A stretch of 64,000 nucleotides of DNA from Azolla caroliniana (Eukaryota; Polypodiophyta): positions 21,204,001 through 21,268,000 of the forward strand of contig JBHGNT010000009.1 in the NCBI GenBank assembly GCA_043228905.1. Direction: 5' to 3'. Shown piece after piece: positions 23,049 to 34,879 of this stretch. Each line of letters opens with the position of its first letter. Positions within the stretch are counted from its first letter, which is position 1. Position numbers and translations under genes: made by a program. Under the pieces are notes generated by a model. It saw only the letters and a program-made list of their open reading frames with translations. It was not told where the DNA came from and made no database searches.

Positions 23049-23721
23049 TGATGGGAACTCAACGCTCCTTATGCACAACGCTCGGCCACAACCGAGCTTA
23101 GAATCATACACAGAAAACGGGAAATAAAAAACGCACGACACAAAGGAGAGAAGAGTACACAGAATGTTTACCTGGAAAACCCAAACTAGGGAAAAAACCA
23201 CGGCAGCCCACAGGCTGCAAACTATCACTATGCTAGAATGTACAACACTAAGTTCACGGAGGCAACGACCTCGTGCTCACGATCTTCACCACAGACGACG
23301 GTTACAACAGAGGCAACGACCTCATTCTCTCTCTCTCTCTCTCTGTACACTGTTACGCGCTCTCTCTTCTTGCACCAACAAGAATGATAACAACCACAAC
23401 TCATGTTTGCCCTAAGTCATATTTATACTAATATGACTTTTCGTCTATTTACAAATATAGCCTCGATGGGCTCTCAGAAACATATTTACGAATATGTCTC
23501 TTCCTCCGGTTCTCACCGGGTCTGCGTCATCCGGCTCTCCGTAGTCGGGTGCTCCTCATTCGGTTCTCACCGGGCCTGCACCATCCGACTCTCCGTAGCT
23601 GGGTACTCCTCATCCGGGTTCTCACCGGGTTTGCACCATCCGGCTCTCCGTAGCCGGGTACTCTTCTTCCGGTTTCGGCCGATTGTTCGTCGGCACTGAT
23701 CTTCTCCCTTCCCATCCGGAG
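23049..23721 (-). repeat. Solo copia-type LTR (family X), main part
   Basis: Starts TGATGGGAACTC and is completed by 45570-45586 (ends CTCCCAACA) beyond element G2. Flanks GAGCC at 23044-23048 and 45587-45591 are the target duplication, so this is a true solo LTR that inserted into Y. It is in reverse orientation to the copy at 17258. The CTCGGTTGTGGCCGAG-like end and the TATATGACTT block are kept. Confidence 0.88.
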
Positions 23722-24176
23722 TATTATAGATCTAGGTACTAAAGTAAGCTTAAGATAAGGATAAAGAAATGAAAGATAGAAAGGAGAAAGAGAAAGAAGG
23801 GTGCCGATCCACCCGACCACCCCCGAGCGAAGGGATCGAGACGGACTCGAGCCTCGATCGGCGTCCCATACCACCGCCGTGGCGTCGAGTCGTACCTGGT
23901 GCTGGCGCGCTCGCTACGAGAGTTGACCCACCACAGGAGTAGAGTCTCGATGTAGTCAAAAGATGATCAAATGAGGGTAGCTAGGCCTCTTATTTATAGC
24001 GATACCCAAGGCCCCCATGCAAGTTCACACTTGACCTAATGGGTTGTCTCAATCCCGAGGATTAAAAGTAATCCTCCCCTTCTTTACACTCTCGTTTAAC
24101 CCTCACACTTATCCACGTGTATAGAATACTACGGTAAATTCTTACCACGGGATATTATATGGTCATGCCCGTAACA
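23722..24176 (-). repeat. 3' LTR of element G2
   Basis: 455 bp. On the minus strand it begins TGTTACGGGC and ends ATAATA, so its end departs from the usual CA. The boundary is fixed by the CGGAG duplication and the adjoining purine tract. Confidence 0.92.
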
Positions 24177-25281
24177 TACTCCCCCTCTTTAAAACATTGC
24201 ACTCTTGCAATGTAAAGTTAGGGAAGTTAGTTCTAAGAGTATTTTCGCGTTCCCATGTGGCATCTTTTATTGATTTATCCATCCATTTTATTTTAAATTC
24301 TCGGATTTCTTTAGTACGTAATTTTTTTGTTTTAACATCGAGAATTCTTTCTGGTACATGTGGTTTAGAAGATAATTCTTCAGAAGTAACCAGAGTTTTA
24401 GTCGTAACTGTATTGTCGCCAGAACCTAGAAGTTCTTTTAGACGACTCACATGAAAGACTGGATGAATTCCGACACCATCGGGAAGAGCGAGACGATAGG
24501 CTGATGACCCAATGCGTTTGAGGACTGTAAAAGGTCCACAAAACCGTGGGGCTAACTTAGCGCACTTACCCGTAGACAATGTCTTAGAATTGTGAGGTAC
24601 ACGTAAAAATACCTTCTGTCCAGGGTTGAATACACGAGGTTGCCTATGATGATCGGCATAAAAACGCGCTCTATCTTGAGCTATTTTTATATTATCTCGT
24701 GCAATATGCAACATATCTTGCATATCCCGAAGAAAGTTTTGCGTACTTCGCAACTCATCATGATGTATATTAACATCAATCGGGGCTCGTGGCTGAAAAC
24801 CATACATCAACATAAAAGGACTATATCCCGTCGACGTATGCTTGGAGCTGTTATAAGCAAACTCCAAAATTGGGAGATAACGTTCCCATTTTGTTGGTTT
24901 TGCACCAACGTATGCTCGAAGCATGTCCTCAATAATTTGATTTACTCGTTCTGTTTGTCCATCGGATTGAGGATGATCCGTGGAGCTCATGCTCAACGTA
25001 GTTTCTAACTTCTTAAAGACTTGTGTCCAGAAGTCACTAGTAAACTTTGGATCTCGATCACTCACGATATCCATCGGTAACCCATAAAAACGAAACAATT
25101 CGTCAACGAATTGGTAAGCCAATTCAGGAGCTGTTACCATGGTTTTAGTAGCAATAAATCTGGCCATTTTAGTTAGTCGATCAACGACAACCCAGATGGC
25201 ATCATGACCTTTTTGGGTGCGAGGAAGGCTAACAATAAAATCCATGGATATACTTTCCCACTTATTATTGGGAATGTCCAA
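24163..25281 (-). pseudogene. pol: Integrase core and chromodomain of G2 (downstream of stop)
   Basis: Continues the Gag-Pol frame after a TGA at 25294-25296. Contains the integrase catalytic residues in SMDFIVSLP, VSDRDPKFTSDFW and HPQSDGQTERVNQ, the GPFTVLKRIG and HPVFHVSRLK motifs of the C-terminal domain, and a chromodomain-like end (ILDVKTKKL, EFKIKWMDKS, TWERENTL). It would insert cDNA and may steer it to marked chromatin. The ORF end overlaps the 3' LTR by 14 bp. Confidence 0.9.
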
Positions 25282-25293
25282 GGGATGTAAAAG

Positions 25294-28200
25294 TCATGCG
25301 GCTTTAAGTCGCTCGGCTTTGTTAACCTGACACTGGTGACATTTAGTCACATAGCTATGTATGTCAGGACGCATCTTAGGCCAATAAAATTGAGTGGAGA
25401 TGAGAACGAGTGTACGATGTATTCCAGGGTGCCCTGCTGAGGGTGCATCATGGCATTCAAAAAGAATCCTCTTTTTGACCTCGGGTAAATCTGGAACACA
25501 AACCTTCCCATTACGGTAGAGCAAACCGTTAGCAATGTGGAAGTATTCCTTCGAGGATGTGGTGGTGTCTGTTCCAGACTCAACTCTTGCCCAGTATTTT
25601 GCGAAATAACTGTCATCAGGATACTTTCCTCGAAGGTGATCATAAAGATCTGATGATATTGCAGTGAAGCTAAGCGTGTTAACTTCACGGATGCGACTTA
25701 GTGCATCAGTGACAATGTTCATGGAACCTTTACGATATCGTATGGAAAAATCAAAGTCCTGGATGAGATCAGCCCATCGTGCCTTACGACCTTGCAGGTC
25801 TTGTTGGTCACAAAAATATTTCAAGCACTCGTGGTCCGTAGTTACCACAAAGTGATTTCCATAAAGATAATGGCGCCATGTTTTGAGCGCATGTATAACT
25901 GCAAATAATTCCTTTTCTTGAACGGTATACCGACATTGAGCAGAATCAAGTTTCTTACTCTCGAATGCTATTGGTTTACCATCTTGATACAAGACAGCAC
26001 CTATAGCATAATCGCTTGCATCGGTTTCAACCTCAAAAGGTTTTGAAGGATCGGGTAAAAGAAGTGAAGGAGCCTTGCAAACCAGGTCCTTGAGTTCCTT
26101 AAAGGCAAGGTCTAGTGTAGCATTCCACACAATAGGTTTTGTAGACTTACGCGTTTGACCTTTTAAAAGATCAGTAAACGGCGTCGTCAATTGGGAGTAA
26201 TTACGAAGAGACTTTCGCAAAAACCCCACAAAACCAAGGAATGATCGAACTTCTCGAATATTCCGAAGAGTGGGCCAAAGCTTGATTTTCTCAATGCGAG
26301 AAGGATCAATTTCAACTCCTCGTTCGGTTATGAGATGTCCTAGATAAGTAATTGATTTCTTGAAGAACTCACATTTTGAGATCTTCGCATAAAGTTGTTT
26401 GTCACGCAATGTTTGTAAAACAAAGCGGACATGTCTAGCATGTTCTTGTAATGTACGGCTATAAACTAAAATATCATCCAAGAAAATAATGACAAATTTT
26501 CCAAGTTGTTCTCGGAAAATGTCATTCATTTCTTGTTGAAAAGTAGCCGGAGCATTGGTCAAACCAAAAGGCATAACCAAAAACTCGTAATGGCCATAGC
26601 GCGTACGAAATGCCGTTTTAGGAACATTGTCCTCACTTATTCGTATTTGATGGTAGCCAGTACGGAGATCAAGTTTCGTAAAATACCGAGCTCCTTGGAG
26701 ACGGTCAATTAGATCGTCAGCCCGGGGCAATGGGTACGAATTCTTGATCGTCACTTTATTCAAGCGTCGGTAATTAATACACATACACCATGTGCCCTCT
26801 TTCTTTTTAACCAAGAGAACTGGTGCACCCCATGGAGATTTACTATAACGTATATAACCCATTCGTAAATAGTCCTTGAGTTGCTTAGATACCTCATCTT
26901 CTTCGGATCGACTTAAGCGATACGGAGGTATACTTATTGGTGCAACACTAGGTACAATATCTATACGATGGTCTATATTACGTTTAGGAGGTAACCCATC
27001 AGGTAGTTCACTTGGAAAAACATCATGAAAATCATTTAAGATTTCATCAAGTTGTTGTTGTTCAAAATATGTTAATTGAATCGGGACATTATCGATATTG
27101 TAAACGTGAATGTCCGGATCAAGTACACAATAATATAACGTAGAACAAGACAACTCGGATATTGATGGGCACGAGGAAACAATCGAGAGGGATTGTTTTT
27201 TTACACATTGAATAAAATGCGTACAATCGTTCAATACAAAAGAAATGGAATGACGAATCCAATCAATAAATAAAGAAGAGTTTTTATTATAAAACCAGGG
27301 ATAACCCAGTATTACATCGGTGGTACAAAGATTCATTACATGGAAGTCTACTTCCTCTATATAAGTATCAATAGAAATTCCTAATGAATGAATCGCCCCG
27401 TTGATGTATTGTACTCTTCCATCAGCCAAGTGCACCGTGTAGGTGTGATCACTTACGGTGGGTTGGATTCCCCATATCTGAACCAAACGATCATTCACAA
27501 AATTGTGTGAGCTTCCTGAATCAAATAAAAATTGTACGGGAGATCCATTGATATACCCGTTTGCACGTAGTAAATCATTGGGACCCAATACATAGTGAGG
27601 GAAAGAACATTGACAATTACTTAAATGATGTGTATAGACCTGAAGGACATTAGGAATCTGACCTTTATGGTCTGCAGCTTTAGCTTTGTTGTCGTGCTCT
27701 TTCCGTTGGAGCTTTCGACATTGATCTTTTGTATGACCCTTCTTTTTGCAGAATACACAAAAAGGATGTTGTCGCTTACAATCGCGATCCAGGAATTCGT
27801 TGGGTGTCTTGCGTTTCCCAACAAATTGCGACTGCTTAGTCCCGGGCGCTTCGTTGGGTTTGTTATGGTCCTTCTTCGAAGTGCGTTGATAGCGAAGAAC
27901 TATTTCAACGGCCTCTTCGAAGGATTTTGGATCCTTATTGTGCACTATCCAGTGATAGTCCGAATTGGGGATGCCATTGACAAAACAAGCTATCAACCAA
28001 TTGTCCCCTTCTAGACCCGATTTTTGGATTTGGGTTCTAGCATGGTGAACATAGTCTTCTAGCGAGGAAAATTTCCTGCTAGAGAGGTTCATTAAAGCTT
28101 GTGCTGCCTCGGTTCGAGAGGGAGGTTGCAGAAATTGGCCCTTAAAAACTGTGACAAAATCTGTCCAGGTATCGGGCAATTTCCCCATAGTACGGAGGCC

Positions 28201-28527
28201 ACGCCACCAGGCGGCGGCCTTACCCCCGAGTTCTCGGCCGACATATGCAATCTTCGTACTATCTGGCGTGGGATAGAGCTCAAAATGAGACTCCCATCGT
28301 CCCAGCCATGTGCAGATTGCTTCTTCGGTCCTTTCCTTTTTGTCTCCTGTAAATGGCTTAACGACAAATGATGGTTCACCTTGTCGCTCATCAGGTCTAT
28401 TAGTCTCACGTTGTAGACTAATGACACGTGCCTCAAGAGCACTCTGAGATTGCCGAAGTTCGGTCATTTGTTGAGCGGTGAAACTAAGGTATTGGGTTAT
28501 TTGTGCCAAATACATCTCAGTGGACAT
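25294..28527 (-). CDS. gag-pol: Gag-protease-RT-RNase H of G2
   Basis: 1077 codons starting [12 protein letters not shown] Gag domain lies at about residues 70-210, a CCHC knuckle ([14 protein letters not shown]) near 258, and a retropepsin with FDSGSSHNF near 335. RT has [24 protein letters not shown] and FLDDILVYS. RNase H has [13 protein letters not shown] and DALSR. The integrase HHCC finger ([14 protein letters not shown] ... CHQC) is at the end. The reading then meets a TGA where a Gly codon is expected (GGA to TGA). The 9.5-kb transposon sits 8 bp upstream of the start codon and separates it from its own promoter. Confidence 0.93.
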   Translation of the reverse strand: MSTEMYLAQITQYLSFTAQQMTELRQSQSALEARVISLQRETNRPDERQGEPSFVVKPFTGDKKERTEEAICTWLGRWESHFELYPTPDSTKIAYVGRELGGKAAAWWRGLRTMGKLPDTWTDFVTVFKGQFLQPPSRTEAAQALMNLSSRKFSSLEDYVHHARTQIQKSGLEGDNWLIACFVNGIPNSDYHWIVHNKDPKSFEEAVEIVLRYQRTSKKDHNKPNEAPGTKQSQFVGKRKTPNEFLDRDCKRQHPFCVFCKKKGHTKDQCRKLQRKEHDNKAKAADHKGQIPNVLQVYTHHLSNCQCSFPHYVLGPNDLLRANGYINGSPVQFLFDSGSSHNFVNDRLVQIWGIQPTVSDHTYTVHLADGRVQYINGAIHSLGISIDTYIEEVDFHVMNLCTTDVILGYPWFYNKNSSLFIDWIRHSISFVLNDCTHFIQCVKKQSLSIVSSCPSISELSCSTLYYCVLDPDIHVYNIDNVPIQLTYFEQQQLDEILNDFHDVFPSELPDGLPPKRNIDHRIDIVPSVAPISIPPYRLSRSEEDEVSKQLKDYLRMGYIRYSKSPWGAPVLLVKKKEGTWCMCINYRRLNKVTIKNSYPLPRADDLIDRLQGARYFTKLDLRTGYHQIRISEDNVPKTAFRTRYGHYEFLVMPFGLTNAPATFQQEMNDIFREQLGKFVIIFLDDILVYSRTLQEHARHVRFVLQTLRDKQLYAKISKCEFFKKSITYLGHLITERGVEIDPSRIEKIKLWPTLRNIREVRSFLGFVGFLRKSLRNYSQLTTPFTDLLKGQTRKSTKPIVWNATLDLAFKELKDLVCKAPSLLLPDPSKPFEVETDASDYAIGAVLYQDGKPIAFESKKLDSAQCRYTVQEKELFAVIHALKTWRHYLYGNHFVVTTDHECLKYFCDQQDLQGRKARWADLIQDFDFSIRYRKGSMNIVTDALSRIREVNTLSFTAISSDLYDHLRGKYPDDSYFAKYWARVESGTDTTTSSKEYFHIANGLLYRNGKVCVPDLPEVKKRILFECHDAPSAGHPGIHRTLVLISTQFYWPKMRPDIHSYVTKCHQCQVNKAERLKAA

Positions 28528-28535
28528 TTGTCCAG

Positions 28536-28571
28536 AACACGTTCGCGTTCACAAGTGGAAGGATTGCGCAT
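28536..28571 (+). repeat. Left terminal inverted repeat of the DNA transposon
   Basis: AACACGTTCGCG... ending GCGCAT. It overlaps a second inverted repeat present only at this end: CAAGTGGAA (28552-28560) and TTCCACTTG (28571-28579) around GGATTGCGCA. Confidence 0.95.
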
Positions 28572-28579
28572 TCCACTTG

Positions 28580-29583
28580 TAGAATCTTCTTAAAACGAAG
28601 CAAATACACCCTCTCTACAATAATTGGATGCACTAGTATCACATGTTCCTCAACTTGATAAGAATTTGCAAATATAAAAATACATGATAGATCTACGAGT
28701 GGAGATCATTAGAAATCATGCAAGTTTAGACATGTTGATAAGTTAATGTATCTAAATAAAGTTCAACTATGGCTCAATATGGCACTATTGTGCGACAAGG
28801 GAAACACTAACTTAAAGACTTATATTAATTAGGTAGGTTTTACAAAATTATGAGGTGTACTTGTATCCATACTAATAAAATGAGATATAATTTATACTTT
28901 GACCCATACGTGCATATATGTAATTGTCGAAAATGTAGGATAGTGCACATTAGGATAAGTGATTGGAATAACTAACTTATTAAAGTATTCAATACTTATA
29001 TTAAAAGTTGATCTAATCTATTCCTCAGTTTGTTCATATGGGATCAAACCATATGTGTATATAATTGTGCACAATGTAAGGCAGTGAACTTTAGGATAAT
29101 GTCGTGGAAATAACAAACCTATTAGGCTTTCATACCTATATTTAAAATTGATCTACTCTATTGCTTAGGTGATTCACACAAGATCAAACTCCGAACGATA
29201 ACGCAACTGGAACCATTATCAACACACTACACAATCTAAGCAGCAATGGAATAGAAACTAGACCTGTTTTAACAATATAAGACAAAGATCCATAATAACA
29301 ACATGGACAGTCATGGCAATAATTATAGGGCCATGTTCTGTTAAGGTTAGCTTGGACCAAAATCAGCCTCCATTTAAGCTAGTTCATGTTTCTCCATAAG
29401 TTTGGTAGTCAGCTATGCACGCGGTGAAACCAATATCATAAATCTACTAATGAGGTATATAAAAATAAAATTGAAACATATAGATGATTATAAAGAATAG
29501 AATCCACTAGGTAAAACCCAAAATTTGTATTAATAATGTGAAATCTTAACAAATCGTCAGTGTCATATTCTTTATAGAGTCTA
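28580..29583. other. Non-coding left flank inside the transposon
   Basis: AT-rich, no ORF. Two related segments of about 120 bp, around 28910-29010 and 29045-29170, share ATATGTGTATATAATTG-like, TGCACAATGTAAGGCAGTG-like and TTTAGGATAA-like blocks. They may be sub-terminal binding sites or simple duplication. Confidence 0.5.
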
Positions 29584-32500
29584 TTACATAGCAATCAATT
29601 CATCTACGTCATTTTCTTCATCATCTTGTGTAGAACTGTCTTCGGCTATACGTGCATTGGTTTCCCCTGTTAGCCGGGCCAACGAAATATCTTCTATAAG
29701 CTCATCATCAAGCTCTATTAGCTCTCCCGGTTCGCCGGCTAACGGAGGAATAGGCTCTCGCGAAGCGGGTTGAAACCTTTCTGTATTGGCGAGGTTCTTT
29801 GCACCGACCTCCTCATCCTGGTCTGGGCACTCCCACAAAGCCTTAATCCGCATATTAATAAATATAACTTGGTCCTCGTCCTTCTCCAATGCAACTGTAT
29901 TCCTAAACAGCTTCAATGCACATGCTGACGTAGTTCCTATGATGTAAGTAACAAGAAGATTTAGTTGTCAAACGACAAAAGTGATTGGTTATCTCAAGAT
30001 CGTTACCCTAGTTCGAGGAATACCTGTGCCAGAAAAGAGATCTAATATCCAGTCTCCTTCGACAGAAAACATCTCGATCAAGCGCATCATAAGTCGTTGA
30101 GGTTTTTGGTATGGGTTGACAAGTCCCCGTTCTGTCGTGGTGACATGTCGCAATTTCCGAGTCACTGCTGGATATACCAACAGATTTGAACCTCCCACTT
30201 CATTAGAATGCTCTTTGATTCTCTGTTTTTTAATTTCATCGAAGTAGCCAACCGTTATGTATTCAATGGCATTAACGAACCGAAAAGTTGGCCCTCTATT
30301 TACATTGGTCTTGATCCTATAAAAAATAATTCATCGAGTTAAAAATAGATTCAACAACCTTAAGAATTGCAATATAATGAAAGACACCTATAAATAATCC
30401 TTACCATGCAAGGTTCTCGATGCCATGGCAACGAGATCTCAAAGCTTGAGCTACCGAGTACCCTTGGTCCATACTATGAAAGACAACTATTCGCCACAAG
30501 GATGCGGTCGTTAGCTCAGCGAAATCCTTGACCATCTTCTCCAATTGTTTAAACCTAAACGGTTCATCGTCGTATGATGACCCAGCCATTCGAAATCCGT
30601 AAGGAATATCCGCAATCATTAGCGTATATTCCTTCTTTGGCACCTTCTGGATCAAGTCGATGACATCACCGCAAACCACATTGTAGTAAAGATCTCTCGT
30701 AATATCTTTCTTGTGGCTAAATTTTTTAAACGAGCCATCTTCCTCCATTTCGTACGCCTTGACTAAGCGACGATCCTTTTCTTTTCTGGCTCGCTCGAGA
30801 TGTGCAAGGAAGGATGTAGGGAAATCGTGTATATCCTTAACTTCTCCTTGTTTCTTGCCTCGACACGGTTTCTAATAGAAGCAATAGGACATCAGGTATT
30901 ATTACGCAACCTCTACATATGATGAAAGGGTAATGAAAAAATATCAATACTAACCCAATCCTTGAATGCAATAAAATACTCTGATAACGCCTTATACGAA
31001 GACGTTAGAGGATAATCCTCGGTCACTTGTTCCCAAGTTATACATCCAAGTTGTTTCATCATTACTTCTTGGATCTTCATGTACACCTTATGACTGTAAA
31101 ATTAGAAATCAAGATTAGAACTTTGAATTACACCAGATAGACTACAATTTCAGTATTTGAAAGACTTACTTATTGAACTCGGTGACCATTTCTTCAAGGC
31201 TTAAATCTTTCGCCACAACCCTTGACAAAACGGACACAAGAAGCTGCTCGTCCTTAATACCTTGCATCGCTCTCCATAGACAGCTTCATGTCGTCTGCCG
31301 CTTCTTCAATTGTCAAGTCAATTCTCTTGGCGGCTTGTGACTTTAATTCTAGTTGAGGGTCAACCCTACATTTCTTTTGTCGTTGACCCTTTACCTCCTT
31401 ATTCTCCCACATTGAGAAGATTTGATCTTGGAGGTCCCATACTTCTCCATCTCTAAACGCCAATTGAAACCAAGATTCATACTTTCGAAGACCATCGGAC
31501 CTAACATTATCATCTACCACAATGCCGACTTCATGCAGACATTGACGTCGAAGGCCTGGATGTAACTTCACACCAAACTTTTGTTTCACATCTAAATACT
31601 CGTGGTGGAAGAACCGGATACGCTCAATAGACGACATTTTCTGCCTATAGTCATTATCATTATTATGGTCCCATGCCAACAGCTTAGCCTCTTCGGTTGT
31701 GAGCCCAACATATATTTTGCACTCGGCATACTTGAAGAAGAAAGTGGTTGGATGTTCTCTGACAAGTTGTCGACGTGCCTCTGCTGAATGCGATCCACCA
31801 ATGACAAAATAATTATATTGATCATGCTTTCTGATATCAAAATCTTCAATGGTTTCACATTCTTCAGGATCCACCATAACATTCTTCATTTTTTTCTTGA
31901 GATTTTGAACATGCATGCGATGAGGCTCTCTAATCTCAAGTGGTCTTCGACCTGTTTTTTCATCAATAGGGGGCCGATGGATGTGTGTTATAGGCAAATT
32001 AAATACTTGCCCTTTCCTGACCAGCTTCCGTTGCCTTAACTCTCTTCTTATTTTATTCTGCTCGGATGACAAAACACCCGAGGCCAGCTCGGCTCCTGGC
32101 GTCCCCTTATTATCCTCTTCTTCATTGTCACTTGTCGAATCCGTATCCGACATTTTCGTTGTCTTCTTCTTGGCTGGTCTTGACTGGACTTTGGATACCT
32201 TTTTAGTGGCCTTCAAGTGGGAGGGCTCTTCATCTCGTAGAGTTACATGGCCTTGTATATAAGGCCTCAAGGTAACAATCAGGTTTTGTGAGTTATCAAG
32301 TGCTTTTTTGAACACTTCAGGCCCACAAGATTCCTTTACTAAAAGGACTTCTGAAAGGAACACTTTGCGTACCCCCTTGGAGCACTCTATCATTACCAGT
32401 ATGTTGGCCGAATCTGCATCTTCGTAGTCAAATCGTAGAATTCGGCCATACATAAATGGAGTTTTTTTTCCTAGCTGCCCCTCACCCTTCTTCTTTGCTG

Positions 32501-32775
32501 TATACAATACGACTTTTTTCTTTGAGTCGACATATTGCATACACCATTCCTTGTCCGTTAGATCTCGGTCAGGAAGGTCTTCGCCTCCAGTAGCGGCGAC
32601 AATTTTCTTTTGGCTTACATCACTATGGGGCTGAGATTTTGTCTCTTCGTTAAATAGAAGCTTTTTTCCTCTCTTTATGGTCTCCGGAGTTACCTTGGTC
32701 TGGGCTTCGATTGGAGAACCTTGTATGCGAAGCTTAATTTTCTTCACGGGTCGGTCTGACAGATTCTCAAACGAC
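29584..32775 (-). CDS. ParB-like domain fused to DNA amino-methyltransferase, multi-exon
   Basis: Proposed exons on the minus strand: 32775-31170, 31093-30955, 30871-30405, 30316-30024 and 29936-29584. All have GT/AG borders and fitting phases. A short first exon beyond 32775 is likely but not located. A ParB/sulfiredoxin-like domain (about 31480-31990) has NLPITHIHRPP, GGSHSAEARRQL and ECKIYVGLTTEEAKLLAWDH. The methylase has ADIPYGF (motif IV, about 30590) before LDLFSGTG, completed by TTSACALKL across the last intron (motif I), i.e. beta-class order. It should methylate adenine-N6 or cytosine-N4. The C terminus is acidic. At about 31257 the frame needs either a GTATTA donor or one base change. 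Confidence 0.82.
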
Positions 32776-33191
32776 CTATTTAAGAAAGTATATGCAAAAA
32801 CATAAGTTAGACAGTTACGTAGATTGAAGTTGTTATTATAATGAAGAACAGTTTCTAGGAGCAGTAACATATTCAAAAATCTATTCTAGGCAGGGCTATT
32901 CAACCTAGAAAATATATATCGTAATAAGTAAAACGGGTTATATATTCTTTTAAATAGTAGATATGACTTATATAGATTCTAAACCTATATTGATGAGAAT
33001 TTGCCATAGTGAATGCAATTTGTAGATCATTTTCTACTATTTTAAGCTAAAGTAGGTCAAAAAACACCTATAATTAGAGCTTGTATTTGTTTAGAAGTAA
33101 GTAAACTCAACATAAAAAGACTGATTTTGACAGACAATTTGATAACATTTCCACCCCGTAAACGATTTTTCTCTCTCAAAGGCTACACTTT

Positions 33192-34004
33192 AAACACGAA
33201 CTCGATACGCCGTATCGAGTTCGTGTTTAAAGTTTGAATTTTAAACACGAACTCGATACGGCGTATCGAGTTCGTGTTTAAAGTATAGGTTTTAAACACG
33301 AACTCGATACGCCGTATCGAGTTCGTGTTTAAAGTTTGAATTTTAAACACGAACTCGATACAGCGTATCGAGTTCGTGTTTAAAGTATAGGTTTTAAACA
33401 CGAACTCGATACGGCGTATCGAGTTCGTGTTCATAGTGTAGGTTTTAAACACGAACTCGATACGCCGTATCGAGTTCGTGTTGAAAGTGTAGGTTTTAAA
33501 CACGAACTCGATACGCCGTATCGAGTTCGTGTTTATCGAGTTCGTGTTTAAAACCTACACTTTCAACACGAACTCGATACGGCGTATCGAGTTCGTGTTT
33601 AAAACCTATACTTTAAACACGAACTCGATACGGCGTATCGAGTTCGTGTTTAAAAGGTATGTTTTAAACACGAACTCGATACGCCGTATCGAGTTCGTGT
33701 TTAAAGTGTAGGTTTTAAACACGAACTCGATACGCCGTATCGAGTTCGTGTTTAAAACCTACACTTTAAACACGAATTCGATACGGCGTATCGAGTTCGT
33801 GTTTAAAACCTACCCTATGAACACGAACTCGATACGCCGTATCGAGTTCATGTTTAAAACCTATACTTTAAACACGAACTCGATACGGCGTATCGAGTTC
33901 ATGTATACAATACAAATATTTATACACGAACTCGATACGCCGTATCGAGTTCGTGTATAAATATTTGTATTGTATACATGAACTCGATACGCCGTATCGA
34001 GTTC
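33192..34004. repeat. Array of 16 palindromic 37-bp repeats
   Basis: Unit: AAACACGAACTCGATACG, a single central C or G, then the exact complement. There are sixteen units plus one half unit (33535-33549), spaced about 50 bp, with 13-15 bp linkers such as AAGTGTAGGTTTT. Linkers point one way left of 33535 and the other way right of it, so the array has mirror symmetry. A second centre at 33940 gives a perfect palindrome of 129 bp (33876-34004). The array lies between the two divergent genes. Units start with AACACG, as do the transposon ends. Confidence 0.97.
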
Positions 34005-34879
34005 TTGGGAAACGAAACATATTTAAAAAAATGTCCACAGTGTCAGAGGCCTACCTGGACTCCTCGCGCTCGACTCTCTTGGAAGACATGGTTGATCGTG
34101 TTGTGTGGAGGCGGATATCGCGCTTTCGTGCTTTGTGCCTTGAGTGCTCTGTGTGCTCTGTGTGCTCTGAGTGCTCTGTACGCTCTGTACGCTCTGGTGA
34201 GTGAAATATGATGAGGTCTTCCTATTTATAGGGATTGAACCCATGGTTAAAGTAACCATAGTCATCTTAACCAATGTTGGTAACTTTGAGGATAGTTAGT
34301 TTGTAACCATAGTCACATTAACTATAGTAACTTATGATTGTATTAATGATTACAAAGTCAAACTAATATATTGATCAATCTTTTATACTCATAACAACCT
34401 ACAATCACTTCAAAGGTTATGAAGGAGACAATGATAGAGGTTCATGAATGTACCAATGATTGATTACTAAAAGCAAAAAATTTTATGACTCTCAATAGTT
34501 ATGTATTAAAGATGCGGGCATGAATTAACCAATGAGTGAGCCTTAAAGAATCAATGAGTGAGACGTTCTATATCAAAATGGGTGTCATTAATTAGCCAAT
34601 GATTTTAACATTAATCCAACATATTCAAGGCTTGTTAATGATTAGTTTTATATTTTACTTGATTTAACATCATTTAGATCTAGTTTATATAATGATTGAT
34701 AATTTAAGTTAAATTACTTTATTAAAAATAATTTTTAGATGTATTGTATTTTAATAGAATATTACATAATATAGACATTCTATTGATTTGGCTTTTGTTT
34801 AGAGAGAAGTTTATGTTTAGGGAGGAGTATATGGTTAGAGAGGAGTATAACTTAGAGAGCCCTATCTAGACCTTAAGCC
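34005..34879 (+). promoter_or_regulatory. Leader region upstream of the transposase-like gene
   Basis: Contains a run of imperfect 10-bp repeats (GTGCTCTGTGTGCTCTG...) at 34134-34197, a possible TATTTATA box at 34223-34230, and AT-rich sequence up to the ATG at 34880. No ORF of note. Direct promoter evidence is weak. Confidence 0.4.

Noticed and set aside
22468-23228. Minus-strand ORFs in element Y
   Set aside because: They run opposite to the element and across its junction with LTR X; no recognisable domain.
29584-32876. Bacterial contamination or phage DNA
   Set aside because: The gene has several GT-AG introns and lies in an element with a clean target duplication inside a plant retrotransposon.
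33183-33960. Repetitive ORFs encoding proteins such as TLNTNSIRRIEFVFK repeats
   Set aside because: They are translations of the palindromic array. They read on both strands with the same motif because the unit is its own complement.
33192-34004. CRISPR array
   Set aside because: Units are full palindromes with short, repeated linkers instead of unique spacers, in a eukaryotic transposon without cas genes.
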